Below, in pieces: positions 52,612-62,420 of a stretch of DNA of 64,000 nt. Below the pieces are notes generated by a model that saw nothing but the letters and a program-made list of their open reading frames with translations, was not told the DNA's origin and did not search any database. A program made the translations under genes and the position numbers. Each line of letters begins with the position of its first letter. Position 1 is the first letter of the stretch. Origin of the DNA: Citreicoccus inhibens (GTDB lineage: Bacteria; Myxococcota; Myxococcia; Myxococcales; Myxococcaceae); contig NZ_JAHNZT010000003.1 of assembly GCF_019039035.1 (NCBI RefSeq), positions 372,001-436,000 on the forward strand. The letters are read 5' to 3'.

Positions 52612-53640
52612 CTACACCTCGACCTGATCCATCATCCACACGGCCAGCTCTTCCAGCTCACGCGCCTGTCCCGGGTGGCGCTCCCGCACCTCGTCGACGG
52701 CGGCCTTCACGCCCGAGCGACGGTAGGGCTTGCCCACCAGGGTGGCCTGGAGATCCTGGACGAGGTCCGGGAACAGCGCGTCGGAGAACACCTGCGCCCG
52801 GGTGATGTGGCCCTGCTCCGAGTCGACGTGCACCTCGAAGAAGCCCCAGGACAGGTACTCGATCATCTGGTGGTTGAAGCGCGGGGCGTTGCCGAAGCGC
52901 CAGTCCCACGAGGAGAACTGATCGAACGTGCCCTGGAGCGAGGGCTGCTGCTGGAGGAAGTCGTGGTTGAGGACCTCCGGCTTCGCGGTCGCGCCGTGCG
53001 CGTCACAGAAGGCGCCCATGACCGCGTCGCACAGCCGCTCGTGGGTGACGTCCACCTGGTGCTGATTGATGTTCATCACCCGCGCGCGCACGCTGGCCTG
53101 TCCCTTGGACTCCAGCTTCTTGGGGTGCGGGGTGAGGTAGTTGGACAGGCGCGTGAGGTCCGTGGAGATGAGGAACGTGCCGTGGTGGAAGGCCCGGTCC
53201 CGCGACTCGCGGTACGCGCTGCCGCTGATCTTCCGCGGGCCATCCGCCGTGGGAATCACCAGGTCATTGCGCCCGGAGGCCTCGGCGGACACGCCCAGCC
53301 GGCGCAGCGCGTCCAGCAGGATGGTCACGTTGGCGGACTTGTCGTAGCCCTGCTTGGGCGACAGGAACGTGAAGTTGGTGTTGCCCAGGTCATGGAACAC
53401 CGCGCCGCCGCCGCTGGTGCGCCGCGCGAGGAAGATGTTGTCCTCCTCCATGCGCTTCAGGTTGCACTCGGACCAGGGGTTCTGGTTGCGCCCGATGACG
53501 ACCGTCTCGGCGTTGCGCCAGAGGAACAGCGTCTGGGTGCTCGAGTCCATCTCCCGGAAGATCCAATCCTCGGTCGCGAGGTTGAACCAGGGGTTGAAGG
53601 TCTCCGACACGAGGATGCGGATGCGCGGCGGTGGGGCCAT
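52612..53640 (-). CDS. lipoate--protein ligase family protein
   Basis: A 342-residue enzyme of the LplA family: WFNLATEDWIFREM, FLWRNAETVVIGRNQNPWSE, RRTSGGGAVFHDLGNTNFTF and KISGSAYRESRDRAFHHGTFLI are all characteristic. It would attach lipoate, through an adenylate, to the lipoyl domains of 2-oxoacid dehydrogenases or glycine cleavage protein H. A C-terminal accessory domain of about 80 residues is present, as in E. coli LplA. The ribosome site is weak (TAGGTTAACGGCCC). Confidence 0.92.
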   Translation of the reverse strand: MAPPPRIRILVSETFNPWFNLATEDWIFREMDSSTQTLFLWRNAETVVIGRNQNPWSECNLKRMEEDNIFLARRTSGGGAVFHDLGNTNFTFLSPKQGYDKSANVTILLDALRRLGVSAEASGRNDLVIPTADGPRKISGSAYRESRDRAFHHGTFLISTDLTRLSNYLTPHPKKLESKGQASVRARVMNINQHQVDVTHERLCDAVMGAFCDAHGATAKPEVLNHDFLQQQPSLQGTFDQFSSWDWRFGNAPRFNHQMIEYLSWGFFEVHVDSEQGHITRAQVFSDALFPDLVQDLQATLVGKPYRRSGVKAAVDEVRERHPGQARELEELAVWMMDQVEV

Positions 53641-53690
53641 GGGCCGTTAACCTAGCGTGCTCCTGGCGCCCGCCCCAAGGCCCGCCGCGC

Positions 53691-53936
53691 TCAGTGCCGG
53701 CTGGGCTGCGCCGGCTCCACCGCGATGCCTCGGGCCACCACCGTCACCGCGTCGGGTGACTCGTCCTGCAGCATGCCGCGGAGCATCTCCCGCAGCTCGG
53801 GGCTCTCCGAGTGGCCATGCACGGAGATGGCGTGCGCCACCGCGGCGTCGAGCACCTCTCCCTCCTCGCCCGCGATGGTCAGCGTGCAATGCGACTCGCT
53901 CGGAGCCTCGCGGCAATCCATCACCTTGCGCGTCAT
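53691..53936 (-). CDS. DUF1059-type small protein
   Basis: An 81-residue soluble protein, MTRKVMDCREAPSES... with TLTIAGEEGEVLDAAVAHAISVHGH and a tail SPELREMLRGMLQDESPD. The CR...C pattern and HAxxxHG segment match small DUF1059 proteins; function is unknown. ATG 53936 has GGGAGGAACACC upstream. It lies 50 bases downstream of the lipoate ligase start on the same strand and stands alone. Confidence 0.75.
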   Translation of the reverse strand: MTRKVMDCREAPSESHCTLTIAGEEGEVLDAAVAHAISVHGHSESPELREMLRGMLQDESPDAVTVVARGIAVEPAQPSRH

Positions 53937-54086
53937 GGTGTTCCTCCCTCTTCTCCTGGGAGTGGACACGCCTGGAGGTCCACGCAAGGCGCGCTCGGGC
54001 GCGCTGTCGCGGAGCGGCCCGTCGGACGGCGCGCGGCGAGGACGAGGGCACGGTCGCTCGCCCCGCCCCTGCGCGAGCACCTCCAC

Positions 54087-55388
54087 TCAGCCGGGCCGCG
54101 CGGCCTCGAGCGCGGGCGCCTGCTCCTCGACAGGAGGCCCATGGAGGAAGGCGTCCTCCATGCGGGCGTCATCACGCAGCCCCTCCCACCTGGCCACGAC
54201 GAGCGTGGCCACGCCATTGCCAATGGTGTTGGTGATGGCGCGCACCTCGGACATGAAGCGATCCACGCCGATGATGAGCGCCACGCCCTCCACCGGCACC
54301 TTGCCGTGCAGGGCGGACAGCGTGGCCGCCAGCGTGATGAAGCCCGAGCCCGTCACGCCCGCGGCCCCCTTCGATGTGAGCAAGAGCACGCCCAAGAGGG
54401 TGAGCTGCTCGCCGAGCGTCAGGGGAACATCGAGCGCCTGCGCCACGAAGAGCGCGGCCATGGTGAGGTAGATGCAGGTGCCGTCCAGGTTGAACGAGTA
54501 CCCCGTGGGGAGCACGAGACCGACCACGGCCCGGTCACACCCCGCCTCCTCCAGGCGCTTCATCATCCGGGGCAGCGCGGGCTCGGACGATGACGTGGCC
54601 AGCACCAAGAGCAGCTCGCCCTGGATGAAGCGCAGGAAGCGCCACAGCGAGAAGCCGCTCAGCCGCGCGATGAGCCCCAGCACGCCCACCACGAACAGCA
54701 GGCACGTGGCGTAGACGGACACCAGCAGGAAGCCGAGCGAGCCCAGCGTGCCCAGACCGAACTTGCCCACCGTGAAGGCCATGGCGCCGAACGCACCGAT
54801 GGGCGCCAGCTTCATCAGCATGGTGACGATGCCGAAGAACACCTGGGACAGCCGCTCCAGGAACTCGAGCAGCGCGTGCCCCGCGGGGCCCAGCCGGGTG
54901 AGCGCGCTGCCGAAGAGGAGCGCCACGAGGAGGACCTGGAGCAGGTCCCCCTTGGCGAAGGCGTCACCGAAGCTGGTGGGGATGATGTTGAGCACGAAGG
55001 ACGTGAAGTCCTGGTGCGCGGCGGCGGTGCGGTACGCATCGATGGACTTCGCATCCAGGCGCGCCACGTCGATGTGCATGCCCGCACCGGGCTGGAGCAC
55101 GTGCGCGACCACGAGCCCCAGGGCCAGCGCGCAGGTGGTGAGGACCTCGAAGTAGAGGATGGCCTTCACGCCGATGCGGCCGACGTGCTTCATGTCGCCC
55201 ATCCGCGCGATGCCAATCACCACCGTCAGGAAGATGATGGGGGCGATCATCATCTTGATGAGACTGATGAACCCGTCCCCGAAGGGACGCATCTTCGCGC
55301 CCAGGTCGGGCCACAGGTAGCCGAGCAACACGCCGGCCCCGATGGCCCCCAGCACCTGGACGTAGAGGCTCTTCCAAATCGGTCTCAT
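54087..55388 (-). CDS. dicarboxylate/amino acid:cation symporter (DctA-like)
   Basis: A 433-residue transporter of the DAACS family. It shows the first span [17 protein letters not shown], the family signature [34 protein letters not shown] and the helical hairpins. It would couple uptake of C4-dicarboxylates, glutamate or aspartate to sodium or proton entry. Start at ATG 55388; a GTG six codons upstream is also possible. It follows the DJ-1 gene on the same strand after a 27-base gap, so they may be co-transcribed. Confidence 0.92.
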   Translation of the reverse strand: MRPIWKSLYVQVLGAIGAGVLLGYLWPDLGAKMRPFGDGFISLIKMMIAPIIFLTVVIGIARMGDMKHVGRIGVKAILYFEVLTTCALALGLVVAHVLQPGAGMHIDVARLDAKSIDAYRTAAAHQDFTSFVLNIIPTSFGDAFAKGDLLQVLLVALLFGSALTRLGPAGHALLEFLERLSQVFFGIVTMLMKLAPIGAFGAMAFTVGKFGLGTLGSLGFLLVSVYATCLLFVVGVLGLIARLSGFSLWRFLRFIQGELLLVLATSSSEPALPRMMKRLEEAGCDRAVVGLVLPTGYSFNLDGTCIYLTMAALFVAQALDVPLTLGEQLTLLGVLLLTSKGAAGVTGSGFITLAATLSALHGKVPVEGVALIIGVDRFMSEVRAITNTIGNGVATLVVARWEGLRDDARMEDAFLHGPPVEEQAPALEAARPG

Positions 55389-55415
55389 CAGCCCCGGAAA
55401 TAGCACAGCCCCTGC

Positions 55416-55994
55416 TCAGGCGTGGATGCGGGTCCCCAGGACCTCCAGGAACTTCGCGAGCCAGTCTGGGTGCGCGGGCCACGCGGGCGCGGTGACGAAG
55501 GGCCCGTCCACCACCGCCTTGTCGATGGCGATGTCCGCGAACTCGGCGCCCGCGGAGCGGACCTCCGGAGCGCAGGCCGGGTAGGCCGAAATCTTCCGGC
55601 CCTTCACCACGTCCGCCGCCGTGAGCACCTGCGCGCCGTGGCACACCGCCGCGATGGGCTTCTGGGAGCCAGCGAAGTGCCGCACGAGGTCGAGCACGCG
55701 GCGGTTGAGGCGCAGGTACTCGGGCGCCCGGCCCCCGGCGATGACGAGCGCGTCGTAGCCGCTGGCCTCCACCGCGTCGAAGGCCGCGTTGAGCACGAAG
55801 TCATGCCCGCGCTTCTCGCTGTACGTCTGGTCCCCTTCGAAGTCGTGGATGGCGGTGCGAATCTTGTCGCCCGCTTTCTTGTCCGGGCAGACCGCGTGCA
55901 CGGTATGGCCCACCATCTGGAGCGCTTGGAACGGGACCATGATTTCGTAGTCCTCGCCGTAGTCGCCCACCAGCATCAGGATCTTCTTGCCCAT
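55416..55994 (-). CDS. DJ-1/PfpI superfamily protein
   Basis: A 192-residue protein of the class I glutamine amidotransferase-like fold. The nucleophile cysteine lies in [11 protein letters not shown] and a conserved glutamate in GEDYEIM; the C-terminal half contains [17 protein letters not shown]. Members act as glyoxalase III/deglycase, chaperone or peptidase, which cannot be separated here. ATG 55994 is supported by GGGAGGCGAC. It is close to the dctA-type gene. Confidence 0.9.
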   Translation of the reverse strand: MGKKILMLVGDYGEDYEIMVPFQALQMVGHTVHAVCPDKKAGDKIRTAIHDFEGDQTYSEKRGHDFVLNAAFDAVEASGYDALVIAGGRAPEYLRLNRRVLDLVRHFAGSQKPIAAVCHGAQVLTAADVVKGRKISAYPACAPEVRSAGAEFADIAIDKAVVDGPFVTAPAWPAHPDWLAKFLEVLGTRIHA

Positions 55995-56207
55995 GTCGCC
56001 TCCCTCGTGCGCGCCCCAGGCGCGCTCGCGCGGTGCCGTGAGGCACCGACGTGGGCACCGAGCGTCCCCCCCGCGGGCGCGCGAGGCAAGACAGGCGCGG
56101 GAGGGCTCGGCCAGGGGAGGCAAAGCCTGACTCGCCCCCACCCGTGCACGCCTGCTCGGCCGCACATCGCGACCGGCCGGGTCCCTGCTATGGTGCCCGG
56201 CGCATTC

Positions 56208-57551
56208 ATGACTCCAGTGGATTTGCCCCCAGCCGGCCCTCCTGCCTCGGGCGAGGCACGACCGTCCGGCGCCTCGCTCCTCGACCGCCTCCTCGCGCTG
56301 CCCACCCTCTCCCTGCTCGACGCGCAGGGCCGAGACACGGGGGACGTGCGCGAGCGCGCCGCGCGGCTCGCCCGAGCGCTCCGCGGCGCGGGAGTCCCCC
56401 CCGGTGGCCGCGTCGGCGTGGCCCTGCCCAACGGCCCTGAGTTCGTCATCGCGCTCGTGGCCTGCCTGGAGGCCCGCGCCACCTTCGTGCCGCTGAGCCT
56501 CGCCCTGTCGCCCGAGGTCCGCGACCGACGCTTGGAGCGGATCCACGCGGCCGCGCGGGTGGACGCGCACGGCGTGGTGCGCCGCGAGGCCCCGCCGCCC
56601 GAGCCCGCGGTCCCCGTGCCCGCGGTCATCCTCTTCACCAGCGGCAGCGAGGGAGATGGGCGCCCCGTGGCGCTCCCCGAGTCCGCGCTCCTGCACGTCA
56701 TCGACACGCACCACCCCGCGCTCGCGTATGAGCCGGGCACGCGCGTCACGGGCTACCTCCCGTGGAGCCACGCCTTCGGGTTCACCCTCGAACTCCTGAT
56801 GGGGCTGCTGCACGGCGCGCGGGTGCGCTCGGTGCCGCCGCCCTCGTTCCCCGAGGTGCTCGCCTCGGAGCCTCCGGGCTTCCTCTTCACCGTGCCTCGC
56901 ATGCTGGAGCGGCTCGACGCCGCCACGCTGCGCGCGCTGCGTGGAGGAGTCGTGGGCGGCGCGCCTGTCCGCGGCGCGCTGCGCGAGCACTTGCAAGGCA
57001 GCCGGCTGCGCGTGGGCTACGGCCAGACGGAGTGCGCTCCGGGTGCCTCGCTGGGCGAGGCCGGCGAGTGGAACCACGACGACTTCCTCGGCCGCGCGCT
57101 GGGCTGTGAGTTGGAGCTCTGCCCCGCGGGCGACGGTGAACACCAAGAGCTGCGCGTGCGCGGCGCGAACCTCGGCCTCGGCTACGTGGAGGGCGCGCGC
57201 ATTCAACCCTTCCCATTGGACACGGGCTGGCGCGCGACCGGAGACCTGGCGAGCGCCGTGGACGGCGGCTTCGTCTCCGAGGGTCGGCGCGATGAGCTGT
57301 TCAAGCTCGACAACGGCCGGATGGTGAACCCCGTCCCGTTGGAGCTGCCCTTCGACGGCCGCATCCTGCTCGTGGGCATGGGGCGCGACCTCATCCAGCC
57401 GCTGGCCCGGGGCGAGGTCCCCTCGGGCTTCACGCTGCCCATTCCCCACCTTCCCCCCCGGCTGATGCCCGAGTCGTTCTGGAGCGCGTGCACGACGCCC
57501 ACCGGCAAGGTCTCCCGGCGGCGCGCCCAACGTCTCTTCGAGGAATCATGA
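56208..57551 (+). CDS. AMP-dependent acyl/aryl-acid ligase
   Basis: A 447-residue adenylating enzyme, shorter than the usual 500-550. Motifs are present in order: [16 protein letters not shown] (phosphate loop), [35 protein letters not shown] and the C-terminal lysine in TPTGKVSRR. It should activate a carboxylic acid as AMP ester for transfer to CoA or a carrier protein. The next gene, with a four-base overlap, encodes an aromatic ammonia-lyase, so the substrate is plausibly 4-coumaric or cinnamic acid. ATG 56208 is chosen as the first position at the family start. Confidence 0.87.
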   Translation: MTPVDLPPAGPPASGEARPSGASLLDRLLALPTLSLLDAQGRDTGDVRERAARLARALRGAGVPPGGRVGVALPNGPEFVIALVACLEARATFVPLSLALSPEVRDRRLERIHAAARVDAHGVVRREAPPPEPAVPVPAVILFTSGSEGDGRPVALPESALLHVIDTHHPALAYEPGTRVTGYLPWSHAFGFTLELLMGLLHGARVRSVPPPSFPEVLASEPPGFLFTVPRMLERLDAATLRALRGGVVGGAPVRGALREHLQGSRLRVGYGQTECAPGASLGEAGEWNHDDFLGRALGCELELCPAGDGEHQELRVRGANLGLGYVEGARIQPFPLDTGWRATGDLASAVDGGFVSEGRRDELFKLDNGRMVNPVPLELPFDGRILLVGMGRDLIQPLARGEVPSGFTLPIPHLPPRLMPESFWSACTTPTGKVSRRRAQRLFEES

Positions 57552-59044
57552 CTGCCCGCCCTCCCCTTCACTCGCTCACCTTCGACCGCACCCGACGGCT
57601 GACCCCGGCGGACCTCGCGGCCGCGACCGAGCCCGTTCAGCTCACCCTCTCCGAGGAGACGCGCGCGCGGGTCTCGCGCTGCGAGGGCTTCGTGCGCGAG
57701 CAGAACGCCGCGGGCACCCCCATCTACGGGATGACCACGGGCTTCGGTCCGCTCGTGGCCTTCGGCGCGGCCCCCAGTCCCGTGGAGCAGGGCTATGGCC
57801 TGCTCAACCATCTGCGCTCGGGACAAGGCGACTACCTGGCCCCGGGCGTGGCGCGCGCCATGTTGCTGGCCCGCGTGTGGTCACTGGCGCAGGGACACTC
57901 GGGCGTGAGCCTGCCGGTCATCGACGACCTGTGCGCCGCGCTCGCCACGCCCTTCGCGCCGGCGGTGCCCGAGTGGGGCTCGGTGGGCGCCAGTGGAGAC
58001 CTCACGCCCCTGGCTCACGCGGCGGGCGCGCTGCGCGGCGAGGGCGAGGCCTTCTGGGGCGAGGAGCGCGTCCAGGCCGCCGTGGCGCTGGAGCGCGCGG
58101 GGCTGCGGCGGCTCGTGCTCCAGGGTCGGGACGCGCTGGGGTTGGTGAACGGCACGTCGCTGACGGCGGCCGCGGCGGGGCTCGCGGTGCACTCCGCGCG
58201 GCGGGCCGTGTCGCTCGCGCTGAACCTCACGGGCCTGTTGGCGGAGTCGCTTGGCGCGGCGGACACGTTCACCTCGCCGGAGCTGCTGGAGGCGTCGGGG
58301 CACCGCTCCGCGCATGACGTGGCGGTGCGGCTGCGCGAGCGCATGCGCGGCGCCACGGTGAAGGACGGGCGCCCGCTTCAGGAGGCGTACAGCCTGCGCT
58401 GCGTACCGCAGCTCGTGGGCGCCGTGGAGGAGTCGCTGCGCCACGTGGAGCAGGTGGTCGAGTCCGACCTCAACGGCGTGAGTGACAACCCGCTCTTCTT
58501 CCCGGAACAGGGCAAGGTCATCCACGGGGGCAACTTCTTCGGTCAACAGGTGGCGTTCGCCGCGGACGCGCTGAACCTCGCGCTCACGCAGCTGGCGAAC
58601 CTGGCCGAGCGCCAGCTGGACATGCTGTTGGATCCGGGCCGCAACGGTGGCCTGCCGCTGCTCTTGTCCGCGCGACCGGGAGCGCAGTCAGGACTGGCGG
58701 GCGTCAACCTCGCGGCCACGGCGATCGTCGCGTCCATGCGCCGCTACGCCACGCCCGCGAGCATCCAGACGCTGCCCACCAATGGCCACAATCAGGACGT
58801 GGTGCCGTTCGGGACACAGGCCGCCATGGAGGCCCTTCGCCAGAGCGAGCGGCTGCGGCTCGTGCAGGCGTCGCTCGCGCTCGGGCTGCGGCAGGCGGCC
58901 TATCTCGGTGCGCGGCCGCCATCGTCCACGGCGGGCGCCGCGCTGCTCGCGCTGCTGTGCGAGACCGTCACGCCCGTGGATCCGGACCGTCCACTCTCCG
59001 AGGACGTGCGCCGCATGGCCGCGGCCCTCTCTCTCCGGGGCTGA
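57548..59044 (+). CDS. aromatic amino acid ammonia-lyase (tyrosine ammonia-lyase-like)
   Basis: A 498-residue MIO enzyme of the histidine/phenylalanine ammonia-lyase family. The MIO triad is A148-S149-G150 in SVGASGDLTPLAH, the loop tyrosine Y60 is in YGMTTGFGPL, and NGTSLTAA and SDNPLFF are present. The selectivity pair reads H88-L89 in LLNHLRSGQG, the combination of tyrosine ammonia-lyase (Rhodobacter TAL has HL), whereas histidine ammonia-lyase has SH. It would convert tyrosine to 4-coumarate with release of ammonia. It overlaps the ligase gene by four bases, fitting a pathway priming an aryl starter. Confidence 0.9.
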   Translation: MTARPPLHSLTFDRTRRLTPADLAAATEPVQLTLSEETRARVSRCEGFVREQNAAGTPIYGMTTGFGPLVAFGAAPSPVEQGYGLLNHLRSGQGDYLAPGVARAMLLARVWSLAQGHSGVSLPVIDDLCAALATPFAPAVPEWGSVGASGDLTPLAHAAGALRGEGEAFWGEERVQAAVALERAGLRRLVLQGRDALGLVNGTSLTAAAAGLAVHSARRAVSLALNLTGLLAESLGAADTFTSPELLEASGHRSAHDVAVRLRERMRGATVKDGRPLQEAYSLRCVPQLVGAVEESLRHVEQVVESDLNGVSDNPLFFPEQGKVIHGGNFFGQQVAFAADALNLALTQLANLAERQLDMLLDPGRNGGLPLLLSARPGAQSGLAGVNLAATAIVASMRRYATPASIQTLPTNGHNQDVVPFGTQAAMEALRQSERLRLVQASLALGLRQAAYLGARPPSSTAGAALLALLCETVTPVDPDRPLSEDVRRMAAALSLRG

Positions 59045-59068
59045 GCGCTCAGCGATTCGAATGAGGAC

Positions 59069-59098
59069 GTGCGCCCCGGATGAGATTCCGGGGCGTAC
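59069..59098. terminator. bidirectional terminator hairpin
   Basis: GTGCGCCCCGG and CCGGGGCGTAC form an 11-bp stem (one G-T pair) with an 8-base loop, in the 57-base gap between the converging ammonia-lyase and acyltransferase genes. Its symmetry suits termination from both sides. Confidence 0.6.
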
Positions 59099-59101
59099 CG
59101 C

Positions 59102-61111
59102 TCAGCCCTTCTGCGGGGCGCGCACGCCCTGGGTGAGCTGCTCGGGCGGCGCCGCGTCCCAGAAGTCGTAGAAGTTGAACCACTGATAGGGGTACTCGCG
59201 CGCGACGGACTCCAGCTCGCGCACGTAGTCCTCGACCCACGCGCGGAGCTGCGCGTCGCGGTCGATGCCGCGCGCGAACGCCAGCGCGCGCGGGGGCCGC
59301 GCGAAGAAGCGATACGTGGCCGGCGCCACCTGCAGCGAGAACGTGGTGATGAGCGGCGCGCCACTGACCGCCGCGAGCATGAACGGCCCCACCGGAAAGG
59401 GCGCCTCACGACCGAGGAAGGGCACGCGCACGAAGTGCCGGTCCGTGGCTCGGTCGCCCTGCACCGCCAGCAGCGTCCCCTCGCGCAAGGCGCGCACCAT
59501 CTCCAACGAACCGAGGAACTCGTCCCCCACGGCGATGACGCGCGGGCCCTTGCCGTGCGCCTTCTCCAAGAATCGGGACAGGCGCTCCTGCTCGCCCCGG
59601 AACGCAACAATCGCCAGCTTGCCGCGGGTGTTCCCCTGCCCCAAGAGCCCCGCCGCAACGTCCCAATTGCCCAGGTGCGCGGTGAGCAACACGGCGCCCT
59701 TCCCGGACGTGGCGGCCGTGCGGATGTGCTCGATGCCCTCCTCTTCGTAGTGGAAGACGCCTCGGCCCCGAGTGGACAGCAGCGCGCGGTCCACCAGCGT
59801 GCGCGCGAACGAGAGGATGTGCCGATAGCCCCGCCGCCACTTCGCCCATCCGCGCGCCGGCGCCACTGCTCGGTCGAGGAACGCCGCCGAGGACTGGCGG
59901 GCCGCGCGTGAGGTCAGCAGAAAATAGAACGCCACCGGGTACAGCGCCGCGTACGCCGCGCCGATGCCGAACACGCGCGTCACCTGGAAGAAGAACCAGT
60001 GCCCCAGCACGCCGCCGCGGCTGCGCCCCGTCCACTGCCGAGGCCCTTCCACGCGCCTGCGCGCCCAGCTCTCCCAAGCGCCCCACGCCAGCGCCACGCC
60101 CGCGACGATGCCCGCCGCGCCCAGCGGGGGCAGCCCACGCCCCTGGAGCGCGGAGACCGCCGCACCCGCCGCCAGCGCCGGCACCGCGCCCAGCCCCGCG
60201 ACCGCGCAGAGGAACGCCGCCAACGCCCAGCCCCAGCCACTCACCGCGCCGAGCGCCAAGGCGATGCCCACCGCCACGGACAGCGCACGCCACAGGAGCC
60301 CCTCCCCCCCGAGCCACGCCCAGCGCCTCAGCGCGAACAGCGACCGGCCAGGCCGATGCGGCAGCGGCCCCAAGCGCGGCGCCAGGGGGAATGGAAGGAA
60401 GAGGCGGATGCAGGTGAGCGTGTTGAGCAGCGAGATGCGCGCGTTGTCGACGAAGGGCCGGAAGTGGCTGATGCGGTCCTTCGGATAGATGACGCCGATG
60501 GGCACCGAGCGCAGCGGCACGCCGGCCCACGCCGCGCGCAGGAGGATCTCCACCTCGAAGTCGTAGCGCGTGTTGCGCGTGGGCAAGCGCGCACAGGCGG
60601 CGAGCGGATACGCGCGAAAGCCAGACTGGCTGTCCTCCACGCGCGCGCCGCTCTCGAACCAGACCCAGAAGTTGGAGAACTTGCGACCGAACTCGCTGGA
60701 GGCCGGGGCGCCCGCGGCGATGAGATCCCTCGCGCCGATGGTCAACGCCCCCGGCTCCGCCGTGACGGCCGCGGCCAAGGTGGGCAGGTCCGACGGCAGG
60801 TGCTGCCCGTCCGCGTCCAGGGCGATGGCGGTGCGGAAGCCCCGGCGGTGCGCCTCGTCCAGCAGGCGGCGCAGCGCCACACCCTTGCCTCGGTTCCGAG
60901 GCTGCCGGAGCACGGTGGCGCCCGCGCGCTCCGCCTCGTCCCCCGAGCCATCCGTCGAACCGTCGTCGCACACCAGCACGGTGGAGGCGTGCTCCAACGA
61001 GCCCCGCACGACCGCGCCCACCGTGCGCGCGTGGTTGTAGACGGGGATGACGACACAGGCGCCGGCCTGGTCGCAGCTGCGGGTGGGGCGGTCGGTCACA
61101 CGTCGCCTCAT
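59102..61111 (-). CDS. family 2 glycosyltransferase / lipid acyltransferase fusion
   Basis: A 669-residue membrane-associated fusion. Residues 15-240 form a GT-A glycosyltransferase (CVVIPVYNHARTVGAVV, VCDDGSTDGS, IALDADGQHLPSDL, GARVEDSQSGFRAYPL), then several hydrophobic segments (about 290-415), then an LPLAT domain with the acyltransferase HX4D motif in LLTAHLGNWD and IAVGDEFLGS. Such GT2-LPLAT fusions are a hallmark of aryl-polyene and flexirubin pigment clusters, where they attach the polyene acyl chain to a carrier lipid or sugar. It is divergent from the DUF2062-methyltransferase gene with a 123-base gap. Confidence 0.9.
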   Translation of the reverse strand: MRRRVTDRPTRSCDQAGACVVIPVYNHARTVGAVVRGSLEHASTVLVCDDGSTDGSGDEAERAGATVLRQPRNRGKGVALRRLLDEAHRRGFRTAIALDADGQHLPSDLPTLAAAVTAEPGALTIGARDLIAAGAPASSEFGRKFSNFWVWFESGARVEDSQSGFRAYPLAACARLPTRNTRYDFEVEILLRAAWAGVPLRSVPIGVIYPKDRISHFRPFVDNARISLLNTLTCIRLFLPFPLAPRLGPLPHRPGRSLFALRRWAWLGGEGLLWRALSVAVGIALALGAVSGWGWALAAFLCAVAGLGAVPALAAGAAVSALQGRGLPPLGAAGIVAGVALAWGAWESWARRRVEGPRQWTGRSRGGVLGHWFFFQVTRVFGIGAAYAALYPVAFYFLLTSRAARQSSAAFLDRAVAPARGWAKWRRGYRHILSFARTLVDRALLSTRGRGVFHYEEEGIEHIRTAATSGKGAVLLTAHLGNWDVAAGLLGQGNTRGKLAIVAFRGEQERLSRFLEKAHGKGPRVIAVGDEFLGSLEMVRALREGTLLAVQGDRATDRHFVRVPFLGREAPFPVGPFMLAAVSGAPLITTFSLQVAPATYRFFARPPRALAFARGIDRDAQLRAWVEDYVRELESVAREYPYQWFNFYDFWDAAPPEQLTQGVRAPQKG

Positions 61112-61234
61112 GCCCCGCGGGCCCCGCGCCCGTCAACACTCAGGCGGACGGGCCGGGCCCCCCGGGCGGGCATGCCTCGCCCCTCGACGTGGACCTTGCC
61201 TTCCCCGCCGCCGAGCAACGACGCTGCGCCCTCC

Positions 61235-62416
61235 ATGCAGACCCCTGGCCCCACCGACCCATCTCCGCCCCCCATCCCGGCCACTCCGGGCCTGCGCGAG
61301 CGGCTCCGGGCGGTCCCTCGGCAGTTGCTCGCGCGCGTCCACGCCCTGAAGGACGAGCACGCCAGCCCAGGGCGCCTGGGCCTCGCCGTCGCGGTGGGCG
61401 TCCTCATCGGGGCGAGTCCCTTCCTCGGGCTTCAGCTCGTGCTGGCCGTGGCCCTGGCCACCCTCTTCGGCCTCAATCGCTTCGCCGTCCTCCTGGGCTC
61501 GCAGGTGTCGGTGCCGCCGCTCACGCCGCTGGTCCTCTTCGCCAACGCGCAGGTGGGCGCCTTTCTCCTCACGGGACGCTGGCTGCCCCTCTCGCTGCAG
61601 GCGCTGCGCGACGTGCCGGCCAGACAGTTGGCCGCGGACCTGTTCGTGGACCTCCTGGTGGGCGGGCTCGTCGTGGGCGGCGCGCTCGCGCTCATCCTCG
61701 GAGGCGCGACCGCGCACTTCGTGGGGCTCGTGCGTGCGCCCGATGAGCTGGCGCCCCACCTGCCGACGCCGCGGTGGAAGGAGCTTCAGCGCCGGCTGGG
61801 CGCACTGCCCCGCGCGTGGCGCTCGTATGCGCGCTGGAAGCTGCGGCTGGATCCGGTCTACGGACTGGTACTGACCGAGCTGCCCGAAGACGTGGACCTC
61901 GTGGACCTGGGCTCCGGCATGGGCCTGCTCCCGCTGCTGCTCGCGCTGCGCTCACCGCAGGCCCGAGTGCGCGCGTTGGAGTGGGACGCGCGCAAGGCTC
62001 GCGTCGCGAGGGAGCTGCTGGCGGACCTGCCCGGCATGCACGTGGTGGAGGGCGATGCCCGCGCAGGCGCGCTGGGCCAACCGCAGGCCATCACCCTGGT
62101 GGACGTGCTGCACTACAGCCCCGTGGAGGAGCAGCGACAGTGGTTGGAGCGGTGCGCGAATGCGCTCGCGCCGGGAGGGCTGCTGCTCATCCGCGAGTTG
62201 GAGCCCGCGCGCTCGCGCAGGACGTGGGCCACCCGACTGGAGAAGCTCGCGGTGCGCTGGGGCTGGAACCAGGGCGCGACCGTCCAAGCCTGGGCGCCCT
62301 CCGAGATGGCCCATGCCTTGACAGCCTTGGGCTTCACCGCCGTAATCCATCCGGCGGGCTCGGGCGCGTTTCGCGCGAACTCCTTGGTGGTCGCACGCAA
62401 GCCCTCCGCACCCTGA
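61235..62416 (+). CDS. DUF2062 membrane domain fused to SAM-dependent methyltransferase
   Basis: A 393-residue protein. The N-terminal half (about 35-170) is a DUF2062 module with hydrophobic segments (LGLAVAVGVLIGASPFLGLQLVLAVALATLFGLN, LFANAQVGAFLLTGRWLPL). The C-terminal half is a class I methyltransferase with the SAM site VDLVDLGSGMGLLPLLLAL, ALEWDARKARVAREL and LVDVLHYSP. Tethered to the membrane, it could methylate an aryl or polyene intermediate. ATG 61235 is chosen; ATG 61172 is an alternative. The next gene begins four bases after its stop. Confidence 0.85.
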   Translation: MQTPGPTDPSPPPIPATPGLRERLRAVPRQLLARVHALKDEHASPGRLGLAVAVGVLIGASPFLGLQLVLAVALATLFGLNRFAVLLGSQVSVPPLTPLVLFANAQVGAFLLTGRWLPLSLQALRDVPARQLAADLFVDLLVGGLVVGGALALILGGATAHFVGLVRAPDELAPHLPTPRWKELQRRLGALPRAWRSYARWKLRLDPVYGLVLTELPEDVDLVDLGSGMGLLPLLLALRSPQARVRALEWDARKARVARELLADLPGMHVVEGDARAGALGQPQAITLVDVLHYSPVEEQRQWLERCANALAPGGLLLIRELEPARSRRTWATRLEKLAVRWGWNQGATVQAWAPSEMAHALTALGFTAVIHPAGSGAFRANSLVVARKPSAP

Positions 62417-62420
62417 TTCC

